From Mesocentrotus franciscanus (Eukaryota > Echinodermata > Echinoidea > Camarodonta > Strongylocentrotidae), in the NCBI GenBank assembly GCA_037976565.1, contig CP137675.1, positions 29,377,637 to 29,441,636 of the forward strand: a stretch of DNA of 64,000 nucleotides, read 5' to 3'. Within the stretch, counting starts at the first letter, position 1. Each line of letters begins with the position of its first letter. The position numbers and the translations under genes are program-made. The notes beneath the pieces were generated by a model. That model was not told the origin of the DNA, did not search any database, and saw only the letters and a list, made by a program, of their open reading frames with translations. Shown piece after piece: positions 24,978 to 35,842 of this stretch.

Positions 24978-25689
24978 CGATATCCGCTTAAACGATCGAG
25001 GGATTTTGTCGGAAGATTCTTTCAAGGTCGGCTAGATAGTTGTCATGATTATTGATTAGGAGAGGTTGTGATAAATCTGTGACAGAGTACAACTCGTCAG
25101 CGGTGTGTATTTTGCAGTAAACACCTTTATTGATATAAAGCCATTTGGCTGATAGCAAAAGTGGTATGATTTCCGCAAGGGCTATGATGTGATGAGGTTG
25201 TATAGTATGTCACGTCACTGCTCTAAGGGAGAAATCCGTGCCAGGAATGATCTACAGGGAGATATTTATTGGAGGATAAGGAGGTAAGAGTGTTGAAATT
25301 GATTTTCTCTTTTTTTTTTTACTTTAAAGAGGTTAGTATAAGAATACAAATCTCATAAATACCATCTTTTCCATTTTAAAATAGTTAAAATCGTACGTCC
25401 CTGGCGTCATCAGTGTTCACGCTCTCGATCAAATATGCAATCTAATTTGTAAAGCATGTAGATTGCTTGGATATTATTCATTTCCAGGAAGAAACAAAAT
25501 ACAGACACAATTGCTGGAAATTCCCTGTCAAAACTTTTAACGTACTGTCATCAATGATGAGGGAGTTACATTTCTATCAATTTTTATAGTTCGAAAATTG
25601 TCCAATAATTATTATCTAAAAGGAGAATGTCAAAACCGTCCCATGCAGATTGTGTAGCAAGTTAATGTCCATTCAGGAATTGCTCAAAT
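24978..25689. other. No supported feature
   Basis: Nothing recognised apart from a poly-T run at about 25311-25320. Confidence 0.4.
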
Positions 25690-26560
25690 TGGTCATGGCA
25701 GTTGAAAATGGCAACGGTAATGGTGATAAACATGTTATTAGAAATGTCAATGACAATTGTAATGGCCATGGGCATGAGAACTGTAATGACAAATGTATTG
25801 GAAATGTCCATGGCTATGGTAATGGTAATGGTAACAGCAAAGACAACGGTTATGACAATAGTAATAATAATATTATTATACGAATACACTTATATTGCGC
25901 CATCAATCTAGTAAAACTATTCCGCGCCGCATGATGAAATTGAGAAAGATAGAAAGAAGTACCCAAACTAGACTACAGGATAGTACAAAATGTGTTACAT
26001 TCACGTACTGTATGCTTTCGAAGACAGGACTGGCTTCAGGTTAAACTTAAATAATCGAAATTGTCTAAGGAACGTATATGAGCTGGTAATTGATTCCATA
26101 CACATGGTGCAACATCTGAGAAATCTCTGTGTCCATGAGAGGACATTTTCTTTGGGCTACAAGGAGGTAATGGTAATAATAATGGTAATGCTGATGACAA
26201 TGGTAGTGGCAGTGGCAATGGTGATGGCGGCAAATTATAATATTAATGGTAATGGTAAATGTAATGACAACAGTAATGGAAATGGAATTGACAGTGATAT
26301 TTCTATGAGAATTTGGAAAATTTAGGATAATGGCATTGAAAGCGAGATTGCAATAGAAATCAATAGTAGGTGTTGTATTGCTAATGGTTAAGGTAACGGT
26401 AAGGGTATAGGTAAGGGTAGCAGTAATGAAAATAGTAATGAAAGTGGATATTGAAATGGTAATGGTAATGGTTTGTAAACGGTTGATATGCTTATAGTTA
26501 ATGTTATGGTAATGATTATGGCAATCTAACTAGTAATGGTCATGGAATTGGAAAGTACAT
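25690..26560. repeat. Degenerate AATGG/GGTAAT array split by a LINE end
   Basis: Words such as ggtaatggtaatgg, ggcaatgg and gacaatgg fill 25690-25856 and 26161-26560. The middle 25857-26160 is a different sequence, a LINE 3' end. Reading frames on both strands consist of Met/Val/Asn/Gly repeats and are by-products of the array. Confidence 0.8.
25857..26160 (-). pseudogene. LINE ORF2 C-terminal fragment and 3' tail
   Basis: On the minus strand the peptide DFSDVAPCVWNQLPAHIRS (about 26070-26130) matches the conserved C-terminal block of many CR1/L2/jockey-type LINE polymerases (typically FS..AP.lWN.LP..iR). A frame break follows, then a degenerate KAYST-like end, then a 3' UTR ending GCGCCATC... 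and an (ATT)n tail at about 25857-25880. The tail shares gcgccatcRatctagtaaa with 35728-35752. The fragment is severely 5'-truncated and interrupts the AATGG array. Confidence 0.75.
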
Positions 26561-26637
26561 CGGTTATGAATCCACAATTGTAAATACTAGTATTTAGATT
26601 TTTCGCTGTTGGGAGCGTAGGACCGGCCCTACTACTA

Positions 26638-26798
26638 GGGACTTTTAGATTTGCACGTCGACATAGTGGACTGCAACGTGTGACGTCCTTATAAGGCACT
26701 GTGATGTCCTTTTAAGGCATTGCCGGGCACGGTCCAGTGCCTTAACACAATGTCACACGCGGCAGTCCACGTTCTCGTCGTGTAAATCTAAAAGTCCC
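26638..26798. mobile_element. TA-flanked MITE (161 bp)
   Basis: Perfect 15-bp inverted ends GGGACTTTTAGATTT (26638-26652) and complement (26784-26798), each flanked by TA. The homology continues inwards through CACGWCG and the word GTGGACTGC. The middle holds two tandem GTGAYGTCCTTWTAAGGC units. A Tc1/mariner-type origin is inferred from the TA flank. Confidence 0.82.
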
Positions 26799-28492
26799 TA
26801 TTACCAGTATATACACGGACACAAACGACTGCATTACAAACAGAACCATTAAATGCATGATGGGGTAGATACCTACCAGACAGGGGTGGAATGTGTCTGG
26901 ACAACAATACATTTCGTGGGCCCATAACAATGCGTGTTGATCACTATGTTGCATGTGTGCCCACCTGTGCGGGCCTCACTCTATCCTGCCATGCATACGC
27001 CCCCGTGTATTAACATTTCCCACACCTGTCGCATCCGCCGAATGAAACCGAGTGTGTTTCCTCACCTTGCTTTAACTTGGTCTGCCTTTTTTAGAGCGAG
27101 CATAACGGCAGGTGATATTAAAAACGATGGAAGAAAGTGGGCCACACTCGACTTGGCAGATAATCAAATGCGGATGAGAATTGATTTATGATTGAAAATG
27201 TATATATTGTGTATTACATCATCCGTGCGTGAATTCGTAAACCATTCTGTCGTTTCCTATATCTACAACACTGTTTGACACTATGAAAAGAATGTTGAAA
27301 CCCAGTTGTAGGCCTATGTCTGGATTTTATGATCGAAAACCCTGACATACATACATGACATTTCCACTCCCATACTTTATCCATCCCATAAACTTGGCAT
27401 TTTGTTAATCAAAGATACATCTCTGTGTAGAGGAGAGGAGTCTTCGAGAGCCATAGATGCAGTTGTAACGGTCTTGTAAAGGTTAGAGGGAAATAACGTG
27501 GACTGTTAAAACGGGAAGAGAATGCGAGACACATAGATTGAAGGGATAGATATAATGTCAGGGACAAAGACAGACAGAGACATATTTGAAGGCAGAGATG
27601 CAGTGATGGAGACGAGTGGAAGTCAAAGTTATTCAATATTGAAGGAATGGTGCAAAGGGCATGAAGGAGAAGTGAAGAGTAGAATATCCAGCCGTATACA
27701 ATGGCGAATTCATCATAATAATGTGGCTGCATACGCCCCTCTATTTGAAGGCACATAAAATGAATAGTTTACGTAATTACTTACAGAGTGCCTATGTCAC
27801 GTGATGAAGTACATATCTCCGTGAAGGTTATGATAAGGCTTTTCATTTACAGTATGTTACTTAAGATTACAAGCTTTGTATTCCATATCCAAGTAGTCAT
27901 CTTGATCTGCCAATCTTTCATGGTAAAAGTCAAATCATTTATATTTTGGTTTTGATTTGTTTTGTTCTAATGATGTAGAAGGAATATTGATCAAAACCAT
28001 CTAGTTCTTTTCAACGCAACTCAAGGAACTCGGTCAAATATGCGATGTTTCTTCTCATGAGATATTAAAAGGGATACCCTTTTTGACAGCTGTCTCTGTT
28101 GTTATTGTTCGTCACCTTACCTCTCTCTTGCGTGTTCCCGCGACATGGTATGAATGATCGTCATGAAAGGATAAGCCCATAAAATGAATCATGTTTCACG
28201 CCCTCGAGCGACGCTTGTCTATTGATGGATGCTTCATGTTACCTCAGTCACACCACCGAGACCAACACCGACATCAGACCGAACTCCAAATTTCATTACC
28301 CGGAATAGCGAGCAATCGGTGGGTTTAGATTCGAGTTGGCGGTGTAACTGACGTATCAGCCTAATATGACCTTGGATATGTCAGATACCGTGATCGATAA
28401 TTCAGCCATTAGTTGAAAAGCGGGCAAGGAATCGCGAGAAATCAAGTTTGCCGAGCTCCCGCCTGCTTCCCAATTAATGGAACAGACCAACT
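26799..28492. other. No supported gene
   Basis: Short ORFs only: a 115-codon minus ORF at 27409-27756 is Leu/Ser-rich over a purine-rich strand, and an 85-codon plus ORF lies at 26934-27191. No recognisable domains or repeat boundaries. Confidence 0.4.
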
Positions 28493-28700
28493 CCCGCCGG
28501 CTTTTTAAGAGCCTCTTAGGTGTTACATTTTCATTATTTTTTTTTGCGGAGGAAATACAAACCATGATTGAAAATAATGGAATAGAGTATACACCAATGC
28601 CCGCAAGGCTTTTCTATAGCCTCTTTGGTGTTACAATTTCACGGAGAATTTTTTTAGAAGGGCATACGAACAATTATTGAAAAACATGACGACGTTCTTT
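28493..28700. repeat. Diverged tandem duplication (107-bp period)
   Basis: CCCGCCGGCTTTTTAAGAGC at 28493 and CCCGCAAGGCTTTTCTATAGC at 28600 begin two aligned units that both continue through gcctctt.ggtgttaca and end near attgaaaa. Divergence is substantial, so the duplication is old. Confidence 0.7.
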
Positions 28701-28797
28701 ATAACAAATATGTTGCTTCCGTGACAGCCGATACGTAAACATCCGTTTATAGATCGACATTGCCCTTGAGTTTCTAAGACGTCGTACATTAAAGGTA

Positions 28798-28978
28798 CAG
28801 TCAAACCTGCGTTAGTGGCAAGCTCTCTTTAAAGGTCACCTGTTTTAACTGGGCATTTTCTTTGTCTCCTGCGAGAAAAAAAATGTGTGCTGTAGAACCT
28901 GTCTAAAAAAAAGCCGCCTGTCTTCTGTGGCCACTTTTTCTGTTTCCATTGGGTAACCTCAATGGAGAGGTTTGACTG
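28798..28978. mobile_element. TA-flanked MITE, pogo/Tigger-like ends (181 bp)
   Basis: Starts CAGTCAAACCTGCG (28798) and ends GGTTTGACTG (28969-28978), with TA on both sides. CAGTCAAACC-type ends are known from pogo/Tigger-related elements. Inner sequence such as AGTGGC.AGCTCTC and TGTGGCCAC pairs in inverted fashion. Confidence 0.8.
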
Positions 28979-30038
28979 TATATATTATGTAACATTTCCA
29001 TGTAAAAACAAACATTTGCAAAAGGTAATAAGATCTGCTCATATATTCATCAGAACACATGTCAACAATATAAATAAAATTATTTACTCTTATAGATACT
29101 TTTTTGTATTTGTCCCTATATTTTCAAATTCCTTACGTACGTTCGACAGCCCAAGTATACATCAAAATATATTGTTATTAAAATTAATATAGAGCTAATC
29201 CTCTAATAATCATAATTGTTGTTGAAGAATTGATTTCATTTCATTTCATTTCATTCTTCAGTTAAAACTTATTAAAAGCTCAAAAAAGCAATATACATTA
29301 AAATAATATAGTTTATTTCCATTTGCAGTTCTTAATAAATTCACGGGATACTTGTTCGCAATTGTATACCCTGTATCATAAAAGTAACAGTAATGGTATT
29401 ATGACATTTGTATTGTACGCCATATAGAATACGGTTTTTTTATTGCAGTATACTCTTTCTAATCCTTTCCAATCGCATATTCAAATCTTGACATCCAATC
29501 CTCTTTGCCCCTATCATGATGCACTTTTTTGTGAGGTCATACGATCAAGTCGTTTAATGGACGACGACATCGATATATGTCACTAAAGATCATGCACGTT
29601 TATATGCATGACGTCCCTACGTAGCCCATCATCTATAATGTAGAACCTGACAGTGTTATGGTCACTCGAGAGAATTTACCGATCTCTTAAAGCAAGTATC
29701 TGTCCAATATTCGATTATGCTACAGCAATTCGATTATGTTACATAACGGTTAGCTACGCTAAGATAACTAAACGTCAAGGTCATTGATCTGCATATACTT
29801 GTTTCTTGCTGGCAGTAAAATTCTAAAGAATGTTACTATGTTAAAAATAAGGACATTATTAGTTGTATCATTCAACCAATAATGGTAGAAAGTGTTGTGA
29901 GAGCTGAGTAGTTTACACAGAATAATGACAACATCGTCGGCGTTTTGAGGAAAATACAAAAATAAGATACATTGCCACGTAAATATATAATTTTTGCTCA
30001 AATTATTTGAAGACCTGCTAAAAAGGAACAAAATGGGA
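28979..30038. other. No supported feature
   Basis: AT-rich. A short (CATTT)n-like run (tttcatttcatttcattt) occurs near 29235-29255. Confidence 0.45.
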
Positions 30039-31163
30039 TTTCATTTATTTTATCATTATATCATTTCGCATATTGACTCGTTGAATTGTGTGAAAGGTAG
30101 AGCAAAATCACTAGCCATCGCTGTATCCTTGTCATGTCCGAATTACATACCAATATTTCCTGTATTTTTTGCTTGGAAAAAATACAGCTTTGGGAATGAA
30201 AAACAATATTTATGTTTGCAAATATATATATATAGGTGAATAAAATGTAATATAATAGTATAAAAATAGAAAACAGAATTATATAGCATATCATTAGTAT
30301 TCACAGAGTTTTTACAGATTAAATATTAACTGTAATACATTTCTCCCTTTTTCCCCCTTTTAAAATAAATTTTAAACTACTTGGTTTCATTTATTTCATC
30401 GTCATATCATTTTTCAATTCTAGTCGTTTAATCGCGTGTGAAGGTTCTAGGACACTTACCCCCAGGGCAATTAGCCCCGGAAAATTACCCCCCGGAAAAC
30501 TACCCCCAAGGACATTAACCCCCTCCCCGGAACATTACCCCGAGGAAAATACCCCGAGGAAAATAACCCCCTGGACAATTACCCCGTGGACAATAACCCC
30601 TAGGCCAATCGCCCCCTCTGAAAATTACCCCCTTGGCCGATCATCCCCCGCCCCCCTTTAATGAACAGGGGGGGGGGTAAATTTCGCGGGGATAATTGTC
30701 CACGGGGTAATTGTCCAATGGGGGGGGTTATTGTCCCCGGAGGTGATTTGTCCGTGTAGGTAGAGCAAAATGATATCCGGGGGTCCTATATTTCCTTGGG
30801 CAGCTAGAAATTGTATTCCGGTGAGGGTTATTGTCCAGGGGGTAATTGTGATACGGCGTGTAAAAGGTAGAGCAAAATGATATACCATCTCTGTATCATT
30901 GTCATGTCCAAATTACATAGGTCCTACCAATATTTCCTATATTTTTGCTTGCAAAAAAAATGCAGCTATGGAAATTACAAACAATATTTATGTATTCATG
31001 TACATAGGTGAATAACAAATTTAATATAATGCTATGAAAATAGAAAACAGAAATATATTACATATTGAATATTAACTAACATCTTGAGTAGATGTGAACA
31101 TAATTATCATACATTTTTTTTGTTTTATCCCTTTTTTTAAATTAATTTTTATACTACTTTGGG
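30039..31163. repeat. ~346-bp tandem duplication, second copy interrupted
   Basis: Copy 1 is 30039-30384. Copy 2 starts with TTTCATTTATTTCATC at 30385, runs to 30444, resumes at 30868 with tagagcaaaat and ends near 31163. Shared landmarks are GGTAGAGCAAAAT, TTGTCATGTCC.AATTACAT, CAATATTTCCT and the AAATAGAAAACAGAA block. The interruption is the foldback insertion at 30445-30855. Confidence 0.88.
30445..30855. mobile_element. Foldback element of degenerate ATTACCCC units
   Basis: The left arm is a series of ~15-bp units of the type GGAMAATTACCCCC (30450-30650). The right arm is the inverse, GGGGTAATTGTCC (30670-30850). An almost direct repeat gcgtgtgaagg (30434-30444) and gcgtgtaaaagg (30856-30867) flanks it and matches the empty-site word in copy 1 of the surrounding duplication, so it looks like a target duplication of about 11 bases. 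No coding sequence. Confidence 0.78.
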
Positions 31164-32181
31164 AAAGTTTTAATACCGTAATATTACAATCATCAATGAT
31201 TTAACTTTAAACAATATCTTTGGACCGTAATAGAATGAATCTAACATGCATCGAGATATAAAGTGTCACTTCCGTACATGGCGAATAGTCCTCCGTGCCC
31301 ATCGATGAGCATATAAGACACGAAGGCAAATGCCCTTTAGTTAACTCCACATTCCCATACAATTTTGTTTGCTCATTCCCATTGTATTTTTCTTGTAAAT
31401 CGATCTTTTATCTGTATATTATGTATGTCATGTTTGTATGTTTAATGATTTTTATGGAGAATGAAATAAATGAAATGAAATGAAATGAAAAAAGGTGAAA
31501 GTGGAGCGTTCACCCTCTCCATCATACGCCCCCATTAGGAAGAAATTGTGCACTGATGTAAATCCTGGGAGATAGGGGATAGACATCCCCCAGGTAGGGG
31601 TGGTCTGAACAATTATACTCATCCCCGGTCTAAACACACACACGCACACAAGCACATTTTTTTGTTAATATCTAAAATCAACAACTAGTTGAAAATTATA
31701 AGAAAATAAATATTAGTGACTCTTATAGTCCTTCAAATTTATCTTTAGAATGCTATTAAAATACCCCTCAAAACAGTTTTAGGACGCCTTAAAATAACTC
31801 CGATTTTATTTTTTCTTCTTCAAAATCCCACATCCAACCACTGAAGTTGTGTGCGTGATCGCGCTACAAAACACTGTGGCTGATTGCGACCTACCCGCAC
31901 TCCCCAGAATAGATTTACGCCTATAGTGTTGTGGCTAATAAGTAGATGAATTCTTGGAAAAGAGGCTCATTGGCAAAGGAAGGCGATATAGAAATCCTAT
32001 AAAGAATGCCATGTAATTTGTCTAAACCATATCACATGCCACAATACGATCAGGTGTTGCCCATAGGCGATGCTTTGGTCTTGATGACAACTCGCCCCGC
32101 TTTTTTCTGCCCCTCACTAGATTTTTGGCCTCTTTCTTTTGTCTTTTGGCCTTTCCCTCAAACTGCTGTTTGATGCCTTAG
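31164..32181. other. No supported feature
   Basis: A short aaatgaaatgaaatgaaa run at 31467-31490 and a short (CA)n at 31635-31652. No gene was recognised. Confidence 0.45.
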
Positions 32182-32189
32182 GCCTGTAC

Positions 32190-32472
32190 CAGGGGCGGAT
32201 CCAGCCGGCGACAAGGGAGGGGGCCTAAAAAGGGGCCCACTTCGTGCGAAAATTTGAAAATCGTTCCGGTGGATTTTTCGCTCAGTGGGGGGTAGAGAGC
32301 AACAACAAAAAAAAAAAAAATTGGCAACCGAAAAAAAAATTTCCATCCGGGAAGGGTAATTTTTTCCACCACCCCTTGGGCGCCAGGAGGGCCCAACTTC
32401 TTTTTTTTAAAAAGGTTGTTTTTACCTGTTTTTTCTAGGGGGCCGGGCCCCGGCCCCCTGGATCCACCACTG
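32190..32472. mobile_element. hAT MITE with perfect 8-bp TSD (283 bp)
   Basis: Flanked by identical 8-base copies of GCCTGTAC at 32182-32189 and 32473-32480. The ends CAGGGGCGGATCCAG (32190-32204) and CTGGATCCACCACTG (32458-32472) are inverted with two mismatches. An 8-bp duplication plus CAG..CTG ends is diagnostic of the hAT superfamily. The 114-codon minus frame over it is a passive read-through and encodes no transposase. Confidence 0.93.
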
Positions 32473-32844
32473 GCCTGTACTGCGTCCTTCTTCCATTCTG
32501 CCCCTGTACTAATGTACTTCACGGTTTAATCTATAAAGATAAATTGTTCTTTTACATGTCAATACAGGACTCGTGTTGCAGATGTTGGGTTACGTAGTGT
32601 GGAATTGAAGTTTAAATCCCAGGGCTTTAGTAACTAAACAGTTTATACATGTTGGAAGTGTTGAGAGTCGAGACTTACATTAAGAGCAAAGTTCATGATA
32701 TTGACAGTTCATTTGAATGCGAGAAGTAAATATGGTTTGCAAACGTATAATGGTAAATGGCAGGGTAGTTTCAAACTTTCATTTATCATAACAAGATGAT
32801 ATTGGTTCTTCTTCTTCTTTCGTATGAGATAGTAGTATTATATA

Positions 32845-33335
32845 TCAAGCTATTTCTTGAAGCTGGAAAAGCCAGTTGACTTGTGTATCCTTCGGGCTTG
32901 ACAGCTCAGTCATCCCGTCAGGGGATTGGAGAACAGTGCAGTTGTATATGACATGGTCTGCCGTCTGCTCATCTACACCACAGATGTTGCTCAGAGCCAG
33001 CTGGAGCTTTGGTGCCAGGGGGAACAGTGAACTACCGTGGGCGAACCGTCCCTTCCCAGCTTTTTCCCACTCTTGGATTAGGCTGAAGTCTGATCTGCTG
33101 AGGGCGGCTGCATGTCGGGAGAAAGGTCGACGCGAGCGAAGGCGTTGGCGACCTAGATCTTGGGATTCTGTCGTTATTTTGTGTAGAGGGTGATCATCAT
33201 CAGCAAGGGATTTGTTTGTCAGCTTGTCTGTCAGATTCTCTCGGCGTAGCCTTGGTGGCGCAATTCCTGCAAGGACTGGGAGGAGATATGTAGGGCGGAG
33301 ACATCCAGTGATCCAATGGTAATGGTTGATTGACC
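32845..33335 (-). pseudogene. LINE polyprotein C-terminal fragment
   Basis: An open minus-strand frame of about 163 codons with no upstream Met ends at a TGA at 32845-32847. In order it reads WITGCLRPTYLLPVLAGIAP (near 33245-33320), an Arg-rich linker, then SDFSLIQEWEKA, then CGVDEQTADHVIYNC (about 32935-32980), a Cys/His cluster, then TQVNWLFQLQEIA. The TGCLRPT..LPVLAGIAPP.LRR block and the terminal C.C-like H..C motif are recurrent at the C-terminus of non-LTR retrotransposon polyproteins. The catalytic RT part is absent, so it is a dead 5'-truncated copy, yet it still has no internal stop. The plus-strand ORF at 32876-33193 is its shadow. Confidence 0.78.
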
Positions 33336-34568
33336 ATTCTGTCCCACGTCAAATGCTCAAGAAATAACATAATATTGAACAAAATAGTGTTTATCCTTAC
33401 TGTTTTATTTGCAAAACTGCAGATCAGACTCTGATCAGATCACTTCTCTGTGCGCGCGCCAACATTAACATATCATGAATGACTATTCATATACATTCTG
33501 TAACACATTATTTAGTCTAATTCATGTGACAATAACACTTATTTCCTTAAAGATAAACTTGTGTTCTGGTTAATATAGAAAATAAATTATCACAGAATCC
33601 AACGAAACTGTATAGTGGCTGAGTAATGAGCTTAGAAAGATAAGGAAATCCGGGTAAGTAGGCCCGACACCATGTGTTTAACACAGGTCACTATGTGCAA
33701 ATGGGAGTTGTAGTTTTTATCGAAGATGAAGCCCAGTCAGTTTTTGTGCGTTTTTTTTTTCACTGGTTCAAACAACCAATCTACTGCAGGATAAACAATC
33801 CAGAATAAATCATAGCAACTTTCTCTCAAAATACGATTCCCATAACAGAGCTCAAGATTAGCTTTAAATGTCGGATTCACGGGAGGGAGGGTCCGGAGGG
33901 AAACCCATTTCCTTCAAGCTTATGCGCAACATCCATGATATTGATAATGCGCACATTACAATCGTTGTCTAACATTCACCGTGGAAATAATGTACAATAT
34001 GAAATGCAAAAAAACAAAAACAAAAACAAAACCATGGTTTTGATGATGGTATTATCGTTAATCATATTACTAGGCTGATTTCCAACAATAACAATCCTTC
34101 GTATTTACGCAATGACGAAAAGCTATTCCGGCTCATAATCCATCTGTGATTGCTTGCTTGAAACTTGTTACGGCAACGCATCCTAGACCACGGACACACG
34201 ATGTGAATCGTGTGTATTTCTTATTCCACTGAACTTACAGCTTGAAGAAAATCTTCTAGAAAGAGGAGTTTGATTCGTTCTAAATAAGGAGGTTATTAGG
34301 TAGAGAGATAATACACAAAGAGACAGAAGCAGACATTTGCAAAAGTAAAAATGACTACGGGGCCGGACAGAGAGTCTGTCATAATGGGTTCGGACTATCC
34401 CAATGATATTATCATTCCGTTCGTCGTATTGCATGGGATAATTTTGAAGTCGTGAAAATGATATATACGCTGTAGCTGTAATTGCGTTTATAGATGATAA
34501 GAAAAACTTCACTTTGAGTATTTGACTTCAGCCAAAAATGGGGATATCAAAAAATTAAATTTCATTAA
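33336..34568. other. No supported gene
   Basis: No repeat boundaries were recognised. A 109-codon minus ORF at 34183-34512 has no domain. Confidence 0.4.
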
Positions 34569-35043
34569 AGACCCTATCCGATGCAAATACAACTTGTTAT
34601 CAATGGAAAGCTGAATAAACATAGAATACATATATAAATGAATTCAAAAAATTTCCCTTTCAGTATTGCACAAAAGCGAATTGAAACCTTATTTCCGCAC
34701 CTCTCCAAATTACAGGTCAACAGGGGTAAAAATTTGCCGGAGTTAGCTCGCGTATATAGCTGAGGCGATGAGCCAAGCTTAATTAGTGCAAAATCATTGT
34801 GAATATGCGTACTCCACATAAGATGATTGGTCCTTTTCTGTCTCTTCTTTGTCTACTTCATAACTAGTTTTTAGGTCGACAACTCCCGATGTTCAAAGCT
34901 TTAGATTTCGAGTTTTCAGAGAGCTGTTACTCGTCTGGCAGGCATTAAAGTAGCATATAATCGGTATTATTGTAATCTATGGCTTGTAAGCTTTCCTTTG
35001 ATATATAATTCATCTATTTCATTTTTCACTTCCGACAGGGTCT
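34569..35043. mobile_element. TTAA-flanked MITE, family C, copy 1 (475 bp)
   Basis: Flanked by TTAA at 34565-34568 and 35044-35047. The ends AGACCCTATCCGATG and CTTCCGACAGGGTCT form an imperfect inverted repeat. Internal landmarks shared with copies at 47678 and 62467 include AAATACAAC, GGTCAACAGGGGT, GAGGCGATGAGCC and TTTTTAGGTCGACAACT. No coding capacity. Confidence 0.88.
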
Positions 35044-35090
35044 TTAAAGCCACGTTTATCAATATCTAGATGCGCTAATGAATAATATTT

Positions 35091-35573
35091 GTGATATGCT
35101 ACTCTTCCTTTTTGTTGGGGAGGGGTGGGTCTTTTCTGTCTCTTCTTTGCCTACTTCATTTTCTTTCTTTTTTCATGACAAGTCGTTTCCTGGGAATAAA
35201 ACTTATTTCTGCTCGTCTGCAATATTCACATCTTTCTCATCACTGGAAAATTACCCAATCTATGCAGATCATTGCGAAACATGAGCCGACGCGCGTGCTC
35301 ATGTCACTAACGAGAGCCATCAATACGCCAAACAAATTTAATTATTTAGATCACCTCATCTATGGATGCCCTAAATGTAAGGCCTGTATAAACGGGGATG
35401 ATAAAATAATCTATACGCGACCGCATTTACAGCGGAATGACGATTATGGATGTCATTTCGCTGTCGCTAATTACGGAAGCAGGAATGCTAGATTCGATTT
35501 GTTGGCCCTTAATGCCCCATTGCTGCCTTATATCTCAGGGCGACACGCCCCTGAATGCGAATCATCATACTGA
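35091..35573 (+). CDS. Uncharacterised ORF, probably not a gene
   Basis: A 160-codon frame from ATG, the longest one in the window outside repeats and the LINE. Its first ~50 residues are hydrophobic and come from a pyrimidine-rich stretch. The second half is more balanced, with CPKCKAC (about residues 93-99) and several acidic and aromatic residues. I recognise no family. The region from about 35280 has more even base composition than its flanks and could be a conserved non-coding element or part of an exon; nothing in the sequence decides this. Confidence 0.15.
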   Translation: MICYSSFLLGRGGSFLSLLCLLHFLSFFMTSRFLGIKLISARLQYSHLSHHWKITQSMQIIAKHEPTRVLMSLTRAINTPNKFNYLDHLIYGCPKCKACINGDDKIIYTRPHLQRNDDYGCHFAVANYGSRNARFDLLALNAPLLPYISGRHAPECESSY

Positions 35574-35696
35574 AATCACTGGTAGGTCGTTGATCCGACC
35601 TATATTAATTTGTCTTTCTTTCTTAATTTCTTTCTCTCTCTCTCTCTGTATGACTATTCGAGGAGAGGAGAGGAACGGGCAAATACCAAACAAATA

Positions 35697-35765
35697 ATAA
35701 TGATAATAATAATACAGCATTTGTTATGCGCCATCGATCTAGTAAACTATTCTGAGGCGCAGAGG
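35697..35765 (-). mobile_element. LINE 3' tail fragment with (ATT)n
   Basis: Read on the minus strand, GCGCC...AATAGTTTACTAGATCG leads into a tail of ATTATTATTATC triplets. The word gcgccatcgatctagtaaa (35728-35746) nearly matches 25897-25915, the 3' end of the LINE fragment there. Only this end is recognisable. Confidence 0.6.
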
Positions 35766-35784
35766 GATCCCAAATATTACCCCT

Positions 35785-35836
35785 GACTTTAGCACTGGCT
35801 TTAGCACTGGCTTAAGCACTGGCTTTAGCACTAGGC
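35785..35836. repeat. 12-bp tandem repeat, 4 copies
   Basis: Units of the form CACTGGCTTTAG repeat four times with single-base variation, immediately left of a TTAA MITE. Confidence 0.8.
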
Positions 35837-35842
35837 CTTTAA

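Noticed and set aside
32178..32522. 114-codon minus ORF
   Set aside because: It reads straight through a non-coding hAT MITE and its flanks.
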